Source: JBGPQJ01 sp963829485 (GTDB lineage: Bacteria; Chloroflexota; Anaerolineae; Anaerolineales; Villigracilaceae). Taken from it: DNA of 64,000 bases. The stretch spans positions 62,001 to 126,000 of the forward strand of contig CAWHIK010000009.1 in the NCBI GenBank assembly GCA_963829485.1. The letters are read 5' to 3'. Below are positions 50,827 through 60,229 of this stretch, piece by piece. The number at the start of each line of letters is the position of its first letter. Position 1 is the first letter of the stretch. Position numbers and translations under genes: made by a program. A model generated the notes under the pieces. It made no database searches. It had not been told where the DNA came from and worked only from the letters and a program-made list of their open reading frames with translations.

Positions 50827-52284
50827 ATTCTCGTTTCCATCGCTTCAGCACGTTTGGCAATTTCCCTTGCCATACCGGTAAAGATGAAAACGTGGGGGAT
50901 GTATAAGAGATACCAATAAAGAGGACCGCCAACTCCCTTCGGCTCAAAAAGCGCATTGATCTGTAAAATGGATTTTCCTTTTTCATAAGGTTTTACCTGG
51001 CATTCCAACCATGCGCTGCCGGGAACTATCATCTCGGCACGCAGCCGCATCAACCGGTTAGGCTCGAGCGCTTCCACCCTCCAAAAATCAACCGCCTCTC
51101 CCACGTGCAGGTCCGTGGCGTTACGTCTGCCGCGGCGGAGTCCGACGCCTCCGACTGCCTCATCCATCCAGCCTCGTAGCGACCAGGTCCAATTCCAGAA
51201 GAGCCAGCCGGTATCTCCGCCCAGGCTGGTGAAAGCCTTGTAGCATGCTTCGGGCGATGCCTGAACGATCCTTTCACGCCGTTCAATGTAGAAACCCTCG
51301 GTATTCCCCAGGATGACCGGTGTACCAATCGGACCCATGCTGGTGACGAGGGCATCACTCCACGAAGTCTCCACAATTTTTAAATCAGTACGCAGGATCG
51401 CCCGGCGCACTGCCTGATGATAGGGCACAGGTCGGATATGCGGGAATAGTTTTACTGCATCATCGTTCGAAACGATGGCATTAAACTCCATCATCTCGAT
51501 GATCGGACGGGAAACATCAACCGTGATCGGGCTGACCAGCCGTGTCCAATAGGCGGAAAGGCCGGGGGTCATGACCCGTACTGGTAACATGAATCGGGTC
51601 AACCCGCGCTCGATGGAATACCCTAGCAGCATTTCAGTGAAGGTCAATTGGTCAGGACCTCCAATCTCGATGATTCGGCTTTCGTTTTTCGGAAGATCGA
51701 GCGCAGATATTAGATATGTCAACACATCGGTGATGAGAATGGGTTGTCCGAACGTGTACGCCCAAAGAGGGCAGACAAGAAAAGGCCAGCGCTCCGTCAG
51801 ATAACGGATCATTTCAAAAGTGATGCTGCCAGATCCAACGATGACCCCGACGCGGAATTCAGTCACCGGGATGCCGGACTCTTTAAGGACTTCCCCGGTT
51901 AGGTGCCTTGCCTGAAGGTAAGGTGAAACAGGTTTTTTATCATCGGGCTGGCCAAGTTGGCCAAGGTAAATGATGCGTTTGACCCCTGCTTCTCGGGCTG
52001 CTCTGGAAAAGTTCTTAGCGGAATTGATTTCAGTTTCAATAAAACTCGAACCCTGCGCAAGGCTGTGAATCAAGTAATAAGCAGTCTCGACTCCGGCCAG
52101 CGTGTCAGGCAGGGTGTCGTAATTTGAGACATCCGCTTTACAGATTTCAACGTTCATCGGCCCACGATCGGTCGCGGATTCGGGCAGGGTCGCGAACGAG
52201 GATGCGCACCTTGTGTCCCGCCTCGAGCAGACGCGGAACAAGCCTTCCTCCGACGTAACCTGTAGCTCCGGTAACTAGAATCAT
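50808..52284 (-). CDS. SDR-family NAD(P)-binding protein with C-terminal DUF2867, frameshifted
   Basis: From the ATG at 52284 the first frame gives MILVTGATGYVGGRLVPRLL, a Rossmann nucleotide-binding start. It then stops. The next frame continues NVEICKADVSNYDTLPDTL and the SDR body (YYLIHSL, GVKRIIYLGQLG, YLQARHLTGEVL). Residues from about 330 form a DUF2867 lipid-binding-like domain (EGFYIERRERIVQASPEACY). Removing one G near 52155 joins the frames into about 491 residues. Cytoplasmic; substrate not known. Confidence 0.82.
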
Positions 52285-52302
52285 GGAATACCTAAATCGA
52301 AA

Positions 52303-53208
52303 TTACCTGCCAAGGATTTCGACCATTAGATCAGGGTTATCTGTGATAATTCCATCAACCTCCCAGTCGATGTATTGGCGCATGAGATCCGGATCATCGA
52401 CCGTCCATGGCTCAATTCGGATGTTTCTCCCATGGGCTTGATCGATGAACCTCTCGGTCATGACGGGGATACCATATGACTCACTGGTTTCATAAGGTAC
52501 TTGAAGCGATTGGAATTGAGGCGACCTTATAAAACCAGTCAGAAAGAGTTTGCTAAGCAATACAAATGGGGTCACTTCGCTTCGAGAACCGGATGTTGCC
52601 ACATCCGGGCAGGTTTTGCGGAAATTTGCCATGGCTTCATCATGGAAGGAAGCCACCATGACCTTGTCCTGCATGTCATATTCTTGTATCAGGATACAAA
52701 GCGGTTCGTCGATCGGTATCTGAGTTTTCTTGATCTCGATCACATAGCGCATTTGGGGATATTTCTGAAACAATTCTTCAAGTGTTGGGACAGTGATTCC
52801 CTGCCCGCGATAAGGATATGTCTGCCCATCGTCCTGAGACCATTTGTAAGCGGCATCCAGTTTTTTCAGTTCTTCGAGGGTCATTCCTTCGATCGATCCG
52901 GTCCCATCGGACGTCCTGTCCACCCGTTCATCGTGCATCAAAACGATATGACCATCTTTCGTGATGTGGGCGTCCATTTCGAGGACATCTGCGCCGATGT
53001 CCACGGCATGTTGGAATGCCACCATCGTGTCACCAGGCCGCACATCGTCGCCGCCCTGGTGCGCGATGACCATCGGAATAGGGGCATTTTCGTAATATGG
53101 ATGGGTTGGTGCAGGTTTTCCTGCCAGGGTTGAAAGAATGAGTACGGCTAAATAAAGACCGAATATGACAGCCAGAACCTTTAAAATACCCAAAATAATT
53201 CTCTTCAT
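52303..53208 (-). CDS. Glycerophosphodiester phosphodiesterase, membrane-anchored
   Basis: About 301 residues. Residues 1-30 are a membrane anchor or uncleaved signal. The GDPD TIM barrel starts VIAHQGGDDVRPGDTMVAF, where the usual HRG-x-PENT appears as HQG...PGDT, and continues LEMDAHITKDGHIVLMHDE (metal and catalytic His). It hydrolyses glycerophosphodiesters to glycerol-3-phosphate and an alcohol outside the membrane. I chose the ATG for MKRIILG because GGAG lies six bases upstream. 19 bases from the SDR gene, which comes first in the convergent order downstream. Confidence 0.87.
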   Translation of the reverse strand: MKRIILGILKVLAVIFGLYLAVLILSTLAGKPAPTHPYYENAPIPMVIAHQGGDDVRPGDTMVAFQHAVDIGADVLEMDAHITKDGHIVLMHDERVDRTSDGTGSIEGMTLEELKKLDAAYKWSQDDGQTYPYRGQGITVPTLEELFQKYPQMRYVIEIKKTQIPIDEPLCILIQEYDMQDKVMVASFHDEAMANFRKTCPDVATSGSRSEVTPFVLLSKLFLTGFIRSPQFQSLQVPYETSESYGIPVMTERFIDQAHGRNIRIEPWTVDDPDLMRQYIDWEVDGIITDNPDLMVEILGR

Positions 53209-53274
53209 AAATGGCTCCATCGTGAAATTATTATCTGATTATAACAACCCGTTGTAAATCGAATTATTCCTGGG

Positions 53275-53755
53275 TCAACTGTTTTTCGTAGAAAAGTCTC
53301 CAATTTCCACATCGCCAAGGGCTTTTTTCAAATGCGATGAAAGCATGATGATCGTCGTTCCTCGGACGCCTGATCCTATCGAGATTTCACCAGCGAAGGA
53401 AAATACCCGCATCCGCGAGAATTCGCATCGGGACGGGGAGTCCGAAAGGCGAAACAGCTCCCGGGGAATATCCCGTGGCAGTGAGAACTTCATCGTTGGT
53501 CGCCATTGTCATTCGTGATTGACCCAGATGGGTGCGTAATCCAGGCCAGGAAACCTGGCTCGGACCAGCGATTAGGACCATGACAAATTCACTTTTCCCA
53601 ACCCTAAAAACGATGCTTCTGACGATTTGATCGGGATTTTGCCCACGCTCTGCCGCTGCTTGTTCCAGAGAATGGATCGGTCCCGGGTGCTGGAATTCCC
53701 GGTGTGGGATTCCTTGAATTGTCAGGGCGTAAGAGGCAGGCGTGTTTTTTGTCAC
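53275..53755 (-). CDS. YbaK/EbsC-family aminoacyl-tRNA deacylase, frameshifted in a T-run
   Basis: The joined product is about 160 residues: HPGPIHSLEQAAAERGQ, IVRSIVFRVG, FVMVLIAGPSQVSW, GAVSPFGLPVP and GEISIGSGVRGTTIIM. It is the YbaK/ProX fold that clears mischarged tRNA-Pro or related species. The frame breaks at four Ts (minus strand, about 53400-53403); three would give ILADAGISFAGEI. Sequence error is the simplest cause. Confidence 0.8.
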
Positions 53756-53856
53756 TTTTCAACTATACCTTAGAATGTCCTTGATTGGAATTCCTTTGAC
53801 ATTTCCATTCAGATACTTTATAGTTGGCTCATCTTTTCTCATGGAGGGCAGGAAAA

Positions 53857-54042
53857 ATGTTAGCTACTCGGTTGCTGGAAGAGGGCGGGTCGACGGGTCC
53901 GGATATTTCCTGGTTGATTTGGGTTGTTCTAGGATTGTTTATTGCCATGGTTTTCCTTGGATGGTGGGCGAGTAAGCGATTACCAGTTGAGGAAGAGCCG
54001 GTGCCAGCCCAGGATGGCCATGGCCTTGAGGAACATCATTAG
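53857..54042 (+). CDS. Small single-helix membrane protein, 61 residues
   Basis: MLATRLLEEGGSTGPDIS, then one hydrophobic helix (WLIWVVLGLFIAMVFLGWW), then an acidic and His-containing tail. GGAGGGCAGG lies before the ATG at 53857 and a terminator follows. Function unknown; size and layout recall small subunits of membrane complexes, but no partner genes are adjacent. Confidence 0.6.
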   Translation: MLATRLLEEGGSTGPDISWLIWVVLGLFIAMVFLGWWASKRLPVEEEPVPAQDGHGLEEHH

Positions 54043-54093
54043 GGTATTTTTGGCCAAAGCTCATAAATTTGTTGAAAATTGCTGGTTTTTTGT

Positions 54094-54123
54094 AAAATTC
54101 CCCTCAAAAATGGGGAATTTTTT
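54094..54123 (+). terminator. Terminator after the small membrane protein
   Basis: AAAATTCCCC pairs with GGGGAATTTT around TCAAAAAT, followed by Ts. Confidence 0.82.
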
Positions 54124-54227
54124 ATTAAGACACCTGTACATGGAATTTAGGATGTATGTCTCTACCGAAAGACAGCCGGTTGGTGTAATCTCTAGTTGTA
54201 TAACTTAATCCAAATAAGGAGAGATCT

Positions 54228-54632
54228 ATGCGGCTTTATGCAGATAGCGCCAAATGTTCAGGCTGCAATGCCTGCCGAGTTGCTTGTTCGCTGAATCTTT
54301 TTGGCGAGACAAACCCCAAAAAGGCTGCCTTGATTATCGAGCCACATTTTCCTGCCCCGGGAGTTTATAACGTCAAAGTCTGTACACAATGTGGTGAGTG
54401 CGCTTTGGTGTGCCCGGCAGAGTGCATCAAGCAGGACGAGAGAGGCGTTTTTTATGTCGTCCAGGAAGATTGCATCATGTGCGAGGCATGCGTACCTGTC
54501 TGCCCGGAAGGCGTGATGTTCATGGACGCCAGCCTGGTGCCCAACACAGCCTGGGAATGTGATCTTTGCGGCGATTGTGTCGAGGTCTGCGGTACCAGCG
54601 CACTCTGGATCGCAGAAAAAGAGACGGCTTAG
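54228..54632 (+). CDS. Polyferredoxin-type electron-transfer subunit for AOR
   Basis: 134 residues with four Cys clusters: CSGCNACRVAC, CTQCGECALVCPAEC, CIMCEACVPVCPEG and CDLCGDCVEVCG, enough for up to four [4Fe-4S] centres. It is the small iron-sulfur subunit seen beside bacterial AOR enzymes. GGAGAG precedes the ATG. AOR starts nine bases after its stop. Confidence 0.9.
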   Translation: MRLYADSAKCSGCNACRVACSLNLFGETNPKKAALIIEPHFPAPGVYNVKVCTQCGECALVCPAECIKQDERGVFYVVQEDCIMCEACVPVCPEGVMFMDASLVPNTAWECDLCGDCVEVCGTSALWIAEKETA

Positions 54633-54641
54633 GAGGCAGCG

Positions 54642-56468
54642 ATGAATGGATACGGCGGAAACATACTTCGTGTAAATTTGACCAGCGGAAAAATTACCCG
54701 CGAGCCTACTTCTCCGGAGCTGGCTCGGGATTTCATCGGCGGTCGGGGCTTTGGCATTTATTACCTTACCCGTGAAGTCCCTGTGCATGCAGACCCGCTT
54801 GGACCTGAGAACAAACTCATCATCTCGAGTGGACCTCTATCCGGCATGCTTGCGCCGGGAGGAGGAAAATGCGACTGGACCTGTAAATCACCTCTGACAG
54901 GCGGTTATGCAGACGCCTCGATGGGAGGTCATTTCACAGCTGAGATGAAATACGCGGGCCTCGACAGCATCATCCTTGAAGGACAAAGCACCAAGCCGGT
55001 CTATCTTTTTATAGAAAACGACAAGGTGGAAATTCGCGACGCGTCCAAGATGTGGGGAAAGGGTGCCATTGACACGGAAGTCGAAATGAAGAAACAACAT
55101 GGCGAGTCATTCCAGGTTGCCGCGATTGGTCCGGGGGGAGAAAATCAGGTTCTTTATGCGTGCATAAATCACGATTACGGCAGGCAGGCTGGGCGAGGAG
55201 GCGTCGGGGCTGTGATGGGCAGCAAGAAGCTCAAGGCCATCGTCCTGCATGGGACGGGATCTGTTCCAGTCGCTGATGTTGATGGGTATCGAAAAGCCGG
55301 CATGGCTCTATATAAGGCCTGCAAGGATGCCGACAACTTAAAAGAATGGACACGCTACGGGACCACGATCGTGGTTTCGTGGTGCGACGAAGTTGGTGCG
55401 CTCCCCACGCGAAATTTCTCGGCTGGTTCCTTCGAAGGTGGGAAGACGCTTTATGGTCCCGTGATGCGCGAGCAGATCGTTATCACGGATAAAGGCTGCT
55501 TTGGCTGTCCATGCCCCTGCGGTAAGTACAGCAACTTGAAACGATATGGCACCCAGGTTGAGGGACCTGAGTATGAGACGATCGGTATGCTTGGCTCCGA
55601 CGTTGGACTATCCGATATCCAGGATGTGGCACAGGCGAATCTGTTGTGTGACGATCTGGGCATCGATTCGATCTCAGCCGGCGGATGCATCGCATGGGCA
55701 ATGGAAGCCTATGAAAAAGGCATTCTGACCAAAGAAGATACAGACGGATTGGAACTTAAATTCGGGAATGTCGAGGCGGTATTTTCCGTCATCAGGAAAA
55801 TCGCTGCCCGCGATGGCAAGTTGGGTGCACTGTTGGCCGAAGGTACAAAGCGCGCTGCGTTGAAGGTGGGTAAAGGGTCCGCGGATTATGCCATCCAGAT
55901 CAAGGGCATGGAACAATCCGCATACGCCATCCACAACGCGACAGCCATGTTGATCTCCTATATGACCTGCGACGTAGGCGCTCACCACAACCGCGCCTGG
56001 GCGATCACCTACGACCTTCAGGTCGGGCGCGACAAGGTGGTCCCGGAGAAGGTGGCGCGCGTGATCTGGCTTCAACACTTCCGCCCGATGTTCGATGTCC
56101 TTGGCGGATGCCGGCTTCAGTGGGTGGAACTTGGCATCGATCGGGATCTCTACGTGCCGTTGCTCGAATCGATGACCGGCATTAAGCGAACATGGGAGGA
56201 CCTCGAAAAAACCGGAGAACGCATCTGGAACCTGACCCGTCTTTATTGGATGCGTGAGATCGATGGGTTTGGCCGGTCGTGGGATCAGCCTTCTCCGCGG
56301 TTCTATACCGAGCCACCTGAAACAGGGGCAACCAAAGGGCAGATCACGAAACCAGACGATGTTCAGAAGCTCCTCGACATGTATTACGAGCAGCGAGGCT
56401 GGGACTCCGATGGTCACCCGAAGCCGGAAACTCTGGAAAGACTCAACCTGAAGGAATTCGTCAACTAG
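54642..56468 (+). CDS. Aldehyde ferredoxin oxidoreductase (tungsten/molybdopterin enzyme)
   Basis: 608 residues. MNGYGGNILRVNLTSGK, GGRGFGIYYL and GGKCDWTCKSPLTGGYADASMGGHF (quoted in parts) form the pterin-binding N domain; GRQAGRGGVGAVMGSKKLKAI is typical. CFGCPCPC and the late Cys in LGGCRLQ ligate the [4Fe-4S] cluster. The enzyme interconverts aldehydes and acids with ferredoxin. The paired ferredoxin-like subunit and MoaD show a complete cluster. Probably cytoplasmic; tungsten rather than molybdenum is the family norm. Confidence 0.94.
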   Translation: MNGYGGNILRVNLTSGKITREPTSPELARDFIGGRGFGIYYLTREVPVHADPLGPENKLIISSGPLSGMLAPGGGKCDWTCKSPLTGGYADASMGGHFTAEMKYAGLDSIILEGQSTKPVYLFIENDKVEIRDASKMWGKGAIDTEVEMKKQHGESFQVAAIGPGGENQVLYACINHDYGRQAGRGGVGAVMGSKKLKAIVLHGTGSVPVADVDGYRKAGMALYKACKDADNLKEWTRYGTTIVVSWCDEVGALPTRNFSAGSFEGGKTLYGPVMREQIVITDKGCFGCPCPCGKYSNLKRYGTQVEGPEYETIGMLGSDVGLSDIQDVAQANLLCDDLGIDSISAGGCIAWAMEAYEKGILTKEDTDGLELKFGNVEAVFSVIRKIAARDGKLGALLAEGTKRAALKVGKGSADYAIQIKGMEQSAYAIHNATAMLISYMTCDVGAHHNRAWAITYDLQVGRDKVVPEKVARVIWLQHFRPMFDVLGGCRLQWVELGIDRDLYVPLLESMTGIKRTWEDLEKTGERIWNLTRLYWMREIDGFGRSWDQPSPRFYTEPPETGATKGQITKPDDVQKLLDMYYEQRGWDSDGHPKPETLERLNLKEFVN

Positions 56469-56469
56469 C

Positions 56470-56697
56470 ATGCCGGTAACATTGCGACCGATCGGTCAAT
56501 TAAAAACATATATCCAGGGTAACGACGAGTTGGTTGTGCCGGCTGGAAGAACCATACGAGACACTTTGCGGGAAGCTGGGATTCCACCGGAGGTCGTGGC
56601 TCTGGTCGTTGTGAACGAAGTCCATCAGGCTGATAAGGATATTGTTCTCAACGATGGGGATGTGGTCAGAGTGATGGCTGTGATCGGTGGGGGATGA
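56470..56697 (+). CDS. MoaD/ThiS-family sulfur carrier of the AOR cluster
   Basis: 75-residue ubiquitin fold ending in GGG. It starts one base after the AOR stop, as in many AOR operons where a dedicated MoaD helps make the pterin cofactor. It is distinct from the TtuB-like protein at 31530. Confidence 0.86.
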   Translation: MPVTLRPIGQLKTYIQGNDELVVPAGRTIRDTLREAGIPPEVVALVVVNEVHQADKDIVLNDGDVVRVMAVIGGG

Positions 56698-56709
56698 GAA
56701 ATTACACGA

Positions 56710-56741
56710 GGACCCGATGGTTACATCGGGTCCTTTTTTTT
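56710..56741 (+). terminator. Terminator of the AOR operon
   Basis: GGACCCGAT (56710-56718) pairs with ATCGGGTCC (56725-56733), followed by eight Ts. Confidence 0.93.
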
Positions 56742-56928
56742 GCGCTGAAATCTTATGAAAAGTGTCCCGCTTTCAAATTTCAGATCGGGTAAATTAATAT
56801 ATAATAAAAATGCTATAAAAATTATCTGAATTTTGTTTTTTAAGATATAATCCCGCTTCGCTGAAGTTAATTCATAAATAAACGCTGTGCAACATTCGTA
56901 TAGATATTACGCCTCGTTGGAGAGTTTC

Positions 56929-57888
56929 ATGGAAAAAGAAAAACAACTGCAGTTGTACTACGAAATGGTCCTCATCCGCCGAGTAGAGGAGCGCGGAGCA
57001 GAATTGTATCAGGCGGGGAAAATTGGCGGATTTATGCACCTCTATATCGGTCAGGAGGCAGTATCCACCGGCCTGATCGCCGCCCGAAAACCGCAGGACC
57101 GTGTTATCACAGCCTACCGCGATCACGGGGTCGCATTGAATTGCGGCTTGTCTTCCAATGAAGTCATGGCAGAGCTGCTGGGAAAATCCACTGGGATGTC
57201 CAAGGGCAAGGGTGGTTCGATGCACATGGCGGATACGACAAAGAACATGTGGGGAGGGCATGCCATCGTAGGAGGGCACCTTCCCATCGCTGCAGGATTT
57301 GCTCTCGGCGATCAATATGCAGGAAATGACAGCGTCACCATTTGTATGTTCGGCGACGGAGCGACGAATATCGGTTATTTTCACGAAGCGCTGAATTTAT
57401 CCAAAGTATGGAATCTTCCTGTACTTTGGGTGTGCGAGAACAACTTGTACGGCATGGGTACGGCAGTGGAGCGGGCTTCGGCAGTCTCCGAGATTCGTCA
57501 AAAAGCGGAGGGGTACGGGATGGGGAATGAGCGCGTGGACGGAATGGACGTACTGAAAGTGTATGCAGCCGCTCATAAGGCGATTGAATTGGTCCGCACG
57601 GAAAAACATCCCTATCTTTTGGAAATTGTCACCTACCGATATCGCGGTCATTCGATGGGCGATCCCGAGCGTTATCGTAAACCCGAAGAGGTCCATAAGT
57701 ATCAGGAAAATGACCCGATTGGAATTTTCCGCAAGACGTTGATTAAGAAGAAAATTGCATCCGAATCTGAATTAAATGAACTGGATGACAAAGTCGAAGA
57801 AGAAGTCAAGAAGGCGGTCGAGTTTGCAGAAGCAAGCCCGGAGCCGGCGTTAAGCGATTTATTCACGGATATTTACGCAGACCAGTAA
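56929..57888 (+). CDS. pdhA: Pyruvate dehydrogenase E1 component, alpha subunit
   Basis: About 319 residues. FMHLYIGQEAVSTGL, TAYRDHGVALNCG, and the thiamin-diphosphate motif GDGATNIGYFHEALN...CENN (about 144-170) are present. With E1 beta it decarboxylates pyruvate or another 2-oxo acid. I chose the ATG at 56929 because GGAG lies six bases upstream; a GTG 14 codons earlier is less likely. A TATAAT at 56846-56851 is the likely promoter element. First gene of the complex operon. Confidence 0.9.
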   Translation: MEKEKQLQLYYEMVLIRRVEERGAELYQAGKIGGFMHLYIGQEAVSTGLIAARKPQDRVITAYRDHGVALNCGLSSNEVMAELLGKSTGMSKGKGGSMHMADTTKNMWGGHAIVGGHLPIAAGFALGDQYAGNDSVTICMFGDGATNIGYFHEALNLSKVWNLPVLWVCENNLYGMGTAVERASAVSEIRQKAEGYGMGNERVDGMDVLKVYAAAHKAIELVRTEKHPYLLEIVTYRYRGHSMGDPERYRKPEEVHKYQENDPIGIFRKTLIKKKIASESELNELDDKVEEEVKKAVEFAEASPEPALSDLFTDIYADQ

Positions 57889-57934
57889 TCCGGCATCATA
57901 AACCGGTTACTGTTAATCATCACGGGAGTTTTTC

Positions 57935-58909
57935 ATGTCAAAAATCACAATGCGCGAGGCGATATCGCAGGCACTCATGGAAGAAATGGACCGTGATCCG
58001 GCTGTCTTCATTTTGGGAGAAGAAGTCGGTGTGTGGGGCGGGACATACGCTGTCACTAAGGGATTTTTCGATAAATATGGCGCTGAACGCATCAAGGATA
58101 CTCCGATCGCAGAGAATGCCATTATCGGAGCGGCCATCGGCGCTGCAATGGTCGGTCAACGGCCGATCGCGGAACTGATGACCATCAACTTTGCCTTCTC
58201 TGCCATGGACTACATCGTCAACCAGGCTCCCAAGCTGCGTTACATGTTTGGAGGGCAATTCAAACTGCCGCTGGTCATTCGCGCAGTGGGCGGCGGTGGG
58301 CGCCAGTTGGGCGCGACACATTCCCAGACACCGGATGCCATCTTTGCGCATTTCCCAGGCTTGAAGGTCGTCAGCCCCGGAACCCCCGCAGATGCAAAAG
58401 GCTTGCTGAAATCTGCGATCCGCTCCGATGATCCGATCCTGTTCATTGAGCATGCCACCATGTACCAGGTGCGTGGCGAAGTTCCGGATGGCGAAACTCT
58501 CATTCCCATAGGCCAATCGAAAGTTCAACGTGAAGGCAAGGACGTCACCGTTGTGACCTATTCCAAGGGGCTTGAGCTGTCAATGAAAGCAGCCGATGAC
58601 CTGGCGAAAGAAGGCATCCACATCGAAGTGGTTGACTTGCGAACGCTTCGACCTCTCGACATGGAACCCGTGCTTGAGTCGTTCAAAAAAACCAATCGTG
58701 CAGTGGTGGTCGAAGAAGGTTGGAAATCGTATGGCGTTGGATCGGAAATCGCAGCCCGTCTGTATGAGCAGGCATTCGATTACGCCGATGCTCCCATTAT
58801 TCGAGTTGCCCAAAAGGAGGTCCCTCTCCCTTATAACCGGACCCTGGAGCAGGCAGCTTTGCCGCAGGTGGAGGATGTGATCGCTGCGGTGAAGGAGGTC
58901 ATGAAATAA
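57935..58909 (+). CDS. pdhB: Pyruvate dehydrogenase E1 component, beta subunit
   Basis: 324 residues with ALMEEMDRDPAVFILGEEVG at the N-terminus, DTPIAENAIIGAAIGAAM, and HSQTPDAIFAHFPGLKVVSP (His and the E1 beta loop). The C-terminal transketolase domain has VVDLRTLRPLDMEPV. It pairs with E1 alpha as an alpha2-beta2 enzyme. 46 bases after E1 alpha and overlapping E2 by one base. Confidence 0.93.
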   Translation: MSKITMREAISQALMEEMDRDPAVFILGEEVGVWGGTYAVTKGFFDKYGAERIKDTPIAENAIIGAAIGAAMVGQRPIAELMTINFAFSAMDYIVNQAPKLRYMFGGQFKLPLVIRAVGGGGRQLGATHSQTPDAIFAHFPGLKVVSPGTPADAKGLLKSAIRSDDPILFIEHATMYQVRGEVPDGETLIPIGQSKVQREGKDVTVVTYSKGLELSMKAADDLAKEGIHIEVVDLRTLRPLDMEPVLESFKKTNRAVVVEEGWKSYGVGSEIAARLYEQAFDYADAPIIRVAQKEVPLPYNRTLEQAALPQVEDVIAAVKEVMK

Positions 58910-60162
58910 TGGCTGAAACCATTTCCATGCCCAAACTTGGATTCGACATGCGCGAAGGCGTTCTGGTCAGGTGGGTGAAGAACGAAGGCGAGACCATCAA
59001 CAAAGGCGATGTGCTGGCGGAGATCGAAACGGACAAAGCCACCGTAGAGGTGGAGTCATCAGCGAGTGGTGTGGTACGCCGCCTGATTGCCAGCCAGGGG
59101 GATTCCGTTCCGGTCGGTGCGCCGATAGCGATCGTTGGAACGGCGGATGAGAAACTGGAAGACGGACCTTCCGCTTCTGGAAAGCCAGTGGCTTCCGCAG
59201 GTTCTTCCGAAAAAACCGGGATTTTCCAGACAAATTCGCAGGAGGCGACTGACCTATCACCAACTATTCGTGATGGCTCAACCCTAAAAGCCTCACCGTT
59301 GGCGAAAAGAGTGGCTCGCGAAGGTAAGGTTGACCTGTCGAAAGTTAAGGGTACCGGTCCCGGCGGCCGGATCGTCCGAAGAGATGTGGAAGCGGCGGTC
59401 GCCGGTGGTGCAGCTCCGGCAGCCATAGCACAACCTGCCTTCTCACCAAAATTGTCGATCGCCGTGAATCCTGTACCCGGTGATCAAGTGGTTAAAATGA
59501 CGAAGCTGCGTCTGGCGATCGGTAGAAGGCTGGTTGAATCCAAGCAAAACCTGCCCCATTTCTATGTCTCGCGTGAATTCAACATGGATTCCCTAATGTC
59601 GATCCGCAGCCAGCTTAATGGATACGTGCCTGACGGCGTGAAACTTTCGGTAAACGATTTCATCATTCGGGCAACTGCCCTGGCTTTACGCCGATTCCCT
59701 AACCTGAATGCGTCATTGAATGGGACTGAAATCATCCGTCATGGACATATCAACATCGGTGTCGCTGTGACTGTGGAAGGTGGATTGCTCACTGTTGTCT
59801 GCCGGGACGCCGATCAGAAAACTTTAAGTCAAATATCTGTCGAGGTAAAAACAATGGCTTCCAGGGCACGTGATGGCAAGGTAAAACCGGAGGATGTGGA
59901 AGGTTCCACATTCTCCACATCAAACCTGGGGATGTTTGATGTCGAGAATTTCATTGCCATAATCAACCCGCCTGAAGCGGCAATCCTTGCGCTTGGCTCT
60001 GCCCGTGAAGTGCCCATCGCGGAAGGCGGGCAGTTAAAGGTTGGCTGGCGGATGAAAGCCACTATATCGGTCGATCATCGCGTCAGCGATGGTGCGGAGG
60101 CTGCTCAATTCATGCAGGCGCTGGCAGAATTGCTGGAAAATCCAGCGCGCTTACTGGTGTAG
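58909..60162 (+). CDS. pdhC: Dihydrolipoamide acyltransferase, E2 component
   Basis: 417 residues. Lipoyl domain with IETDKATVEVES (lipoyl Lys about 44), linker, peripheral-subunit-binding domain (SPLAKRVAREGKVDLSKVKG, then GPGGRIVRRDVE) and catalytic domain with NLPHFYVSREFNMD and the DHRVSDGAEAAQF active site (His). It transfers the acyl group to CoA. No E3 (lipoamide dehydrogenase) gene follows, so E3 must be encoded elsewhere. Confidence 0.93.
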   Translation: MAETISMPKLGFDMREGVLVRWVKNEGETINKGDVLAEIETDKATVEVESSASGVVRRLIASQGDSVPVGAPIAIVGTADEKLEDGPSASGKPVASAGSSEKTGIFQTNSQEATDLSPTIRDGSTLKASPLAKRVAREGKVDLSKVKGTGPGGRIVRRDVEAAVAGGAAPAAIAQPAFSPKLSIAVNPVPGDQVVKMTKLRLAIGRRLVESKQNLPHFYVSREFNMDSLMSIRSQLNGYVPDGVKLSVNDFIIRATALALRRFPNLNASLNGTEIIRHGHINIGVAVTVEGGLLTVVCRDADQKTLSQISVEVKTMASRARDGKVKPEDVEGSTFSTSNLGMFDVENFIAIINPPEAAILALGSAREVPIAEGGQLKVGWRMKATISVDHRVSDGAEAAQFMQALAELLENPARLLV

Positions 60163-60164
60163 TA

Positions 60165-60197
60165 ATTACGGGTCATGTCTCAGACGTGACCCGTAAT
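60165..60197. terminator. Hairpin between E2 and the convergent methyltransferase
   Basis: ATTACGGGTCA pairs with TGACCCGTAAT around an 11-base loop; the T-tract is short. Confidence 0.65.
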
Positions 60198-60229
60198 TCA
60201 TTCTCGTGCATCAATAATGACCTGAATTT

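Noticed and set aside
55674..56471. Minus-strand frame of 265 codons opposite AOR
   Set aside because: Shadow of the AOR frame with no motif of its own.
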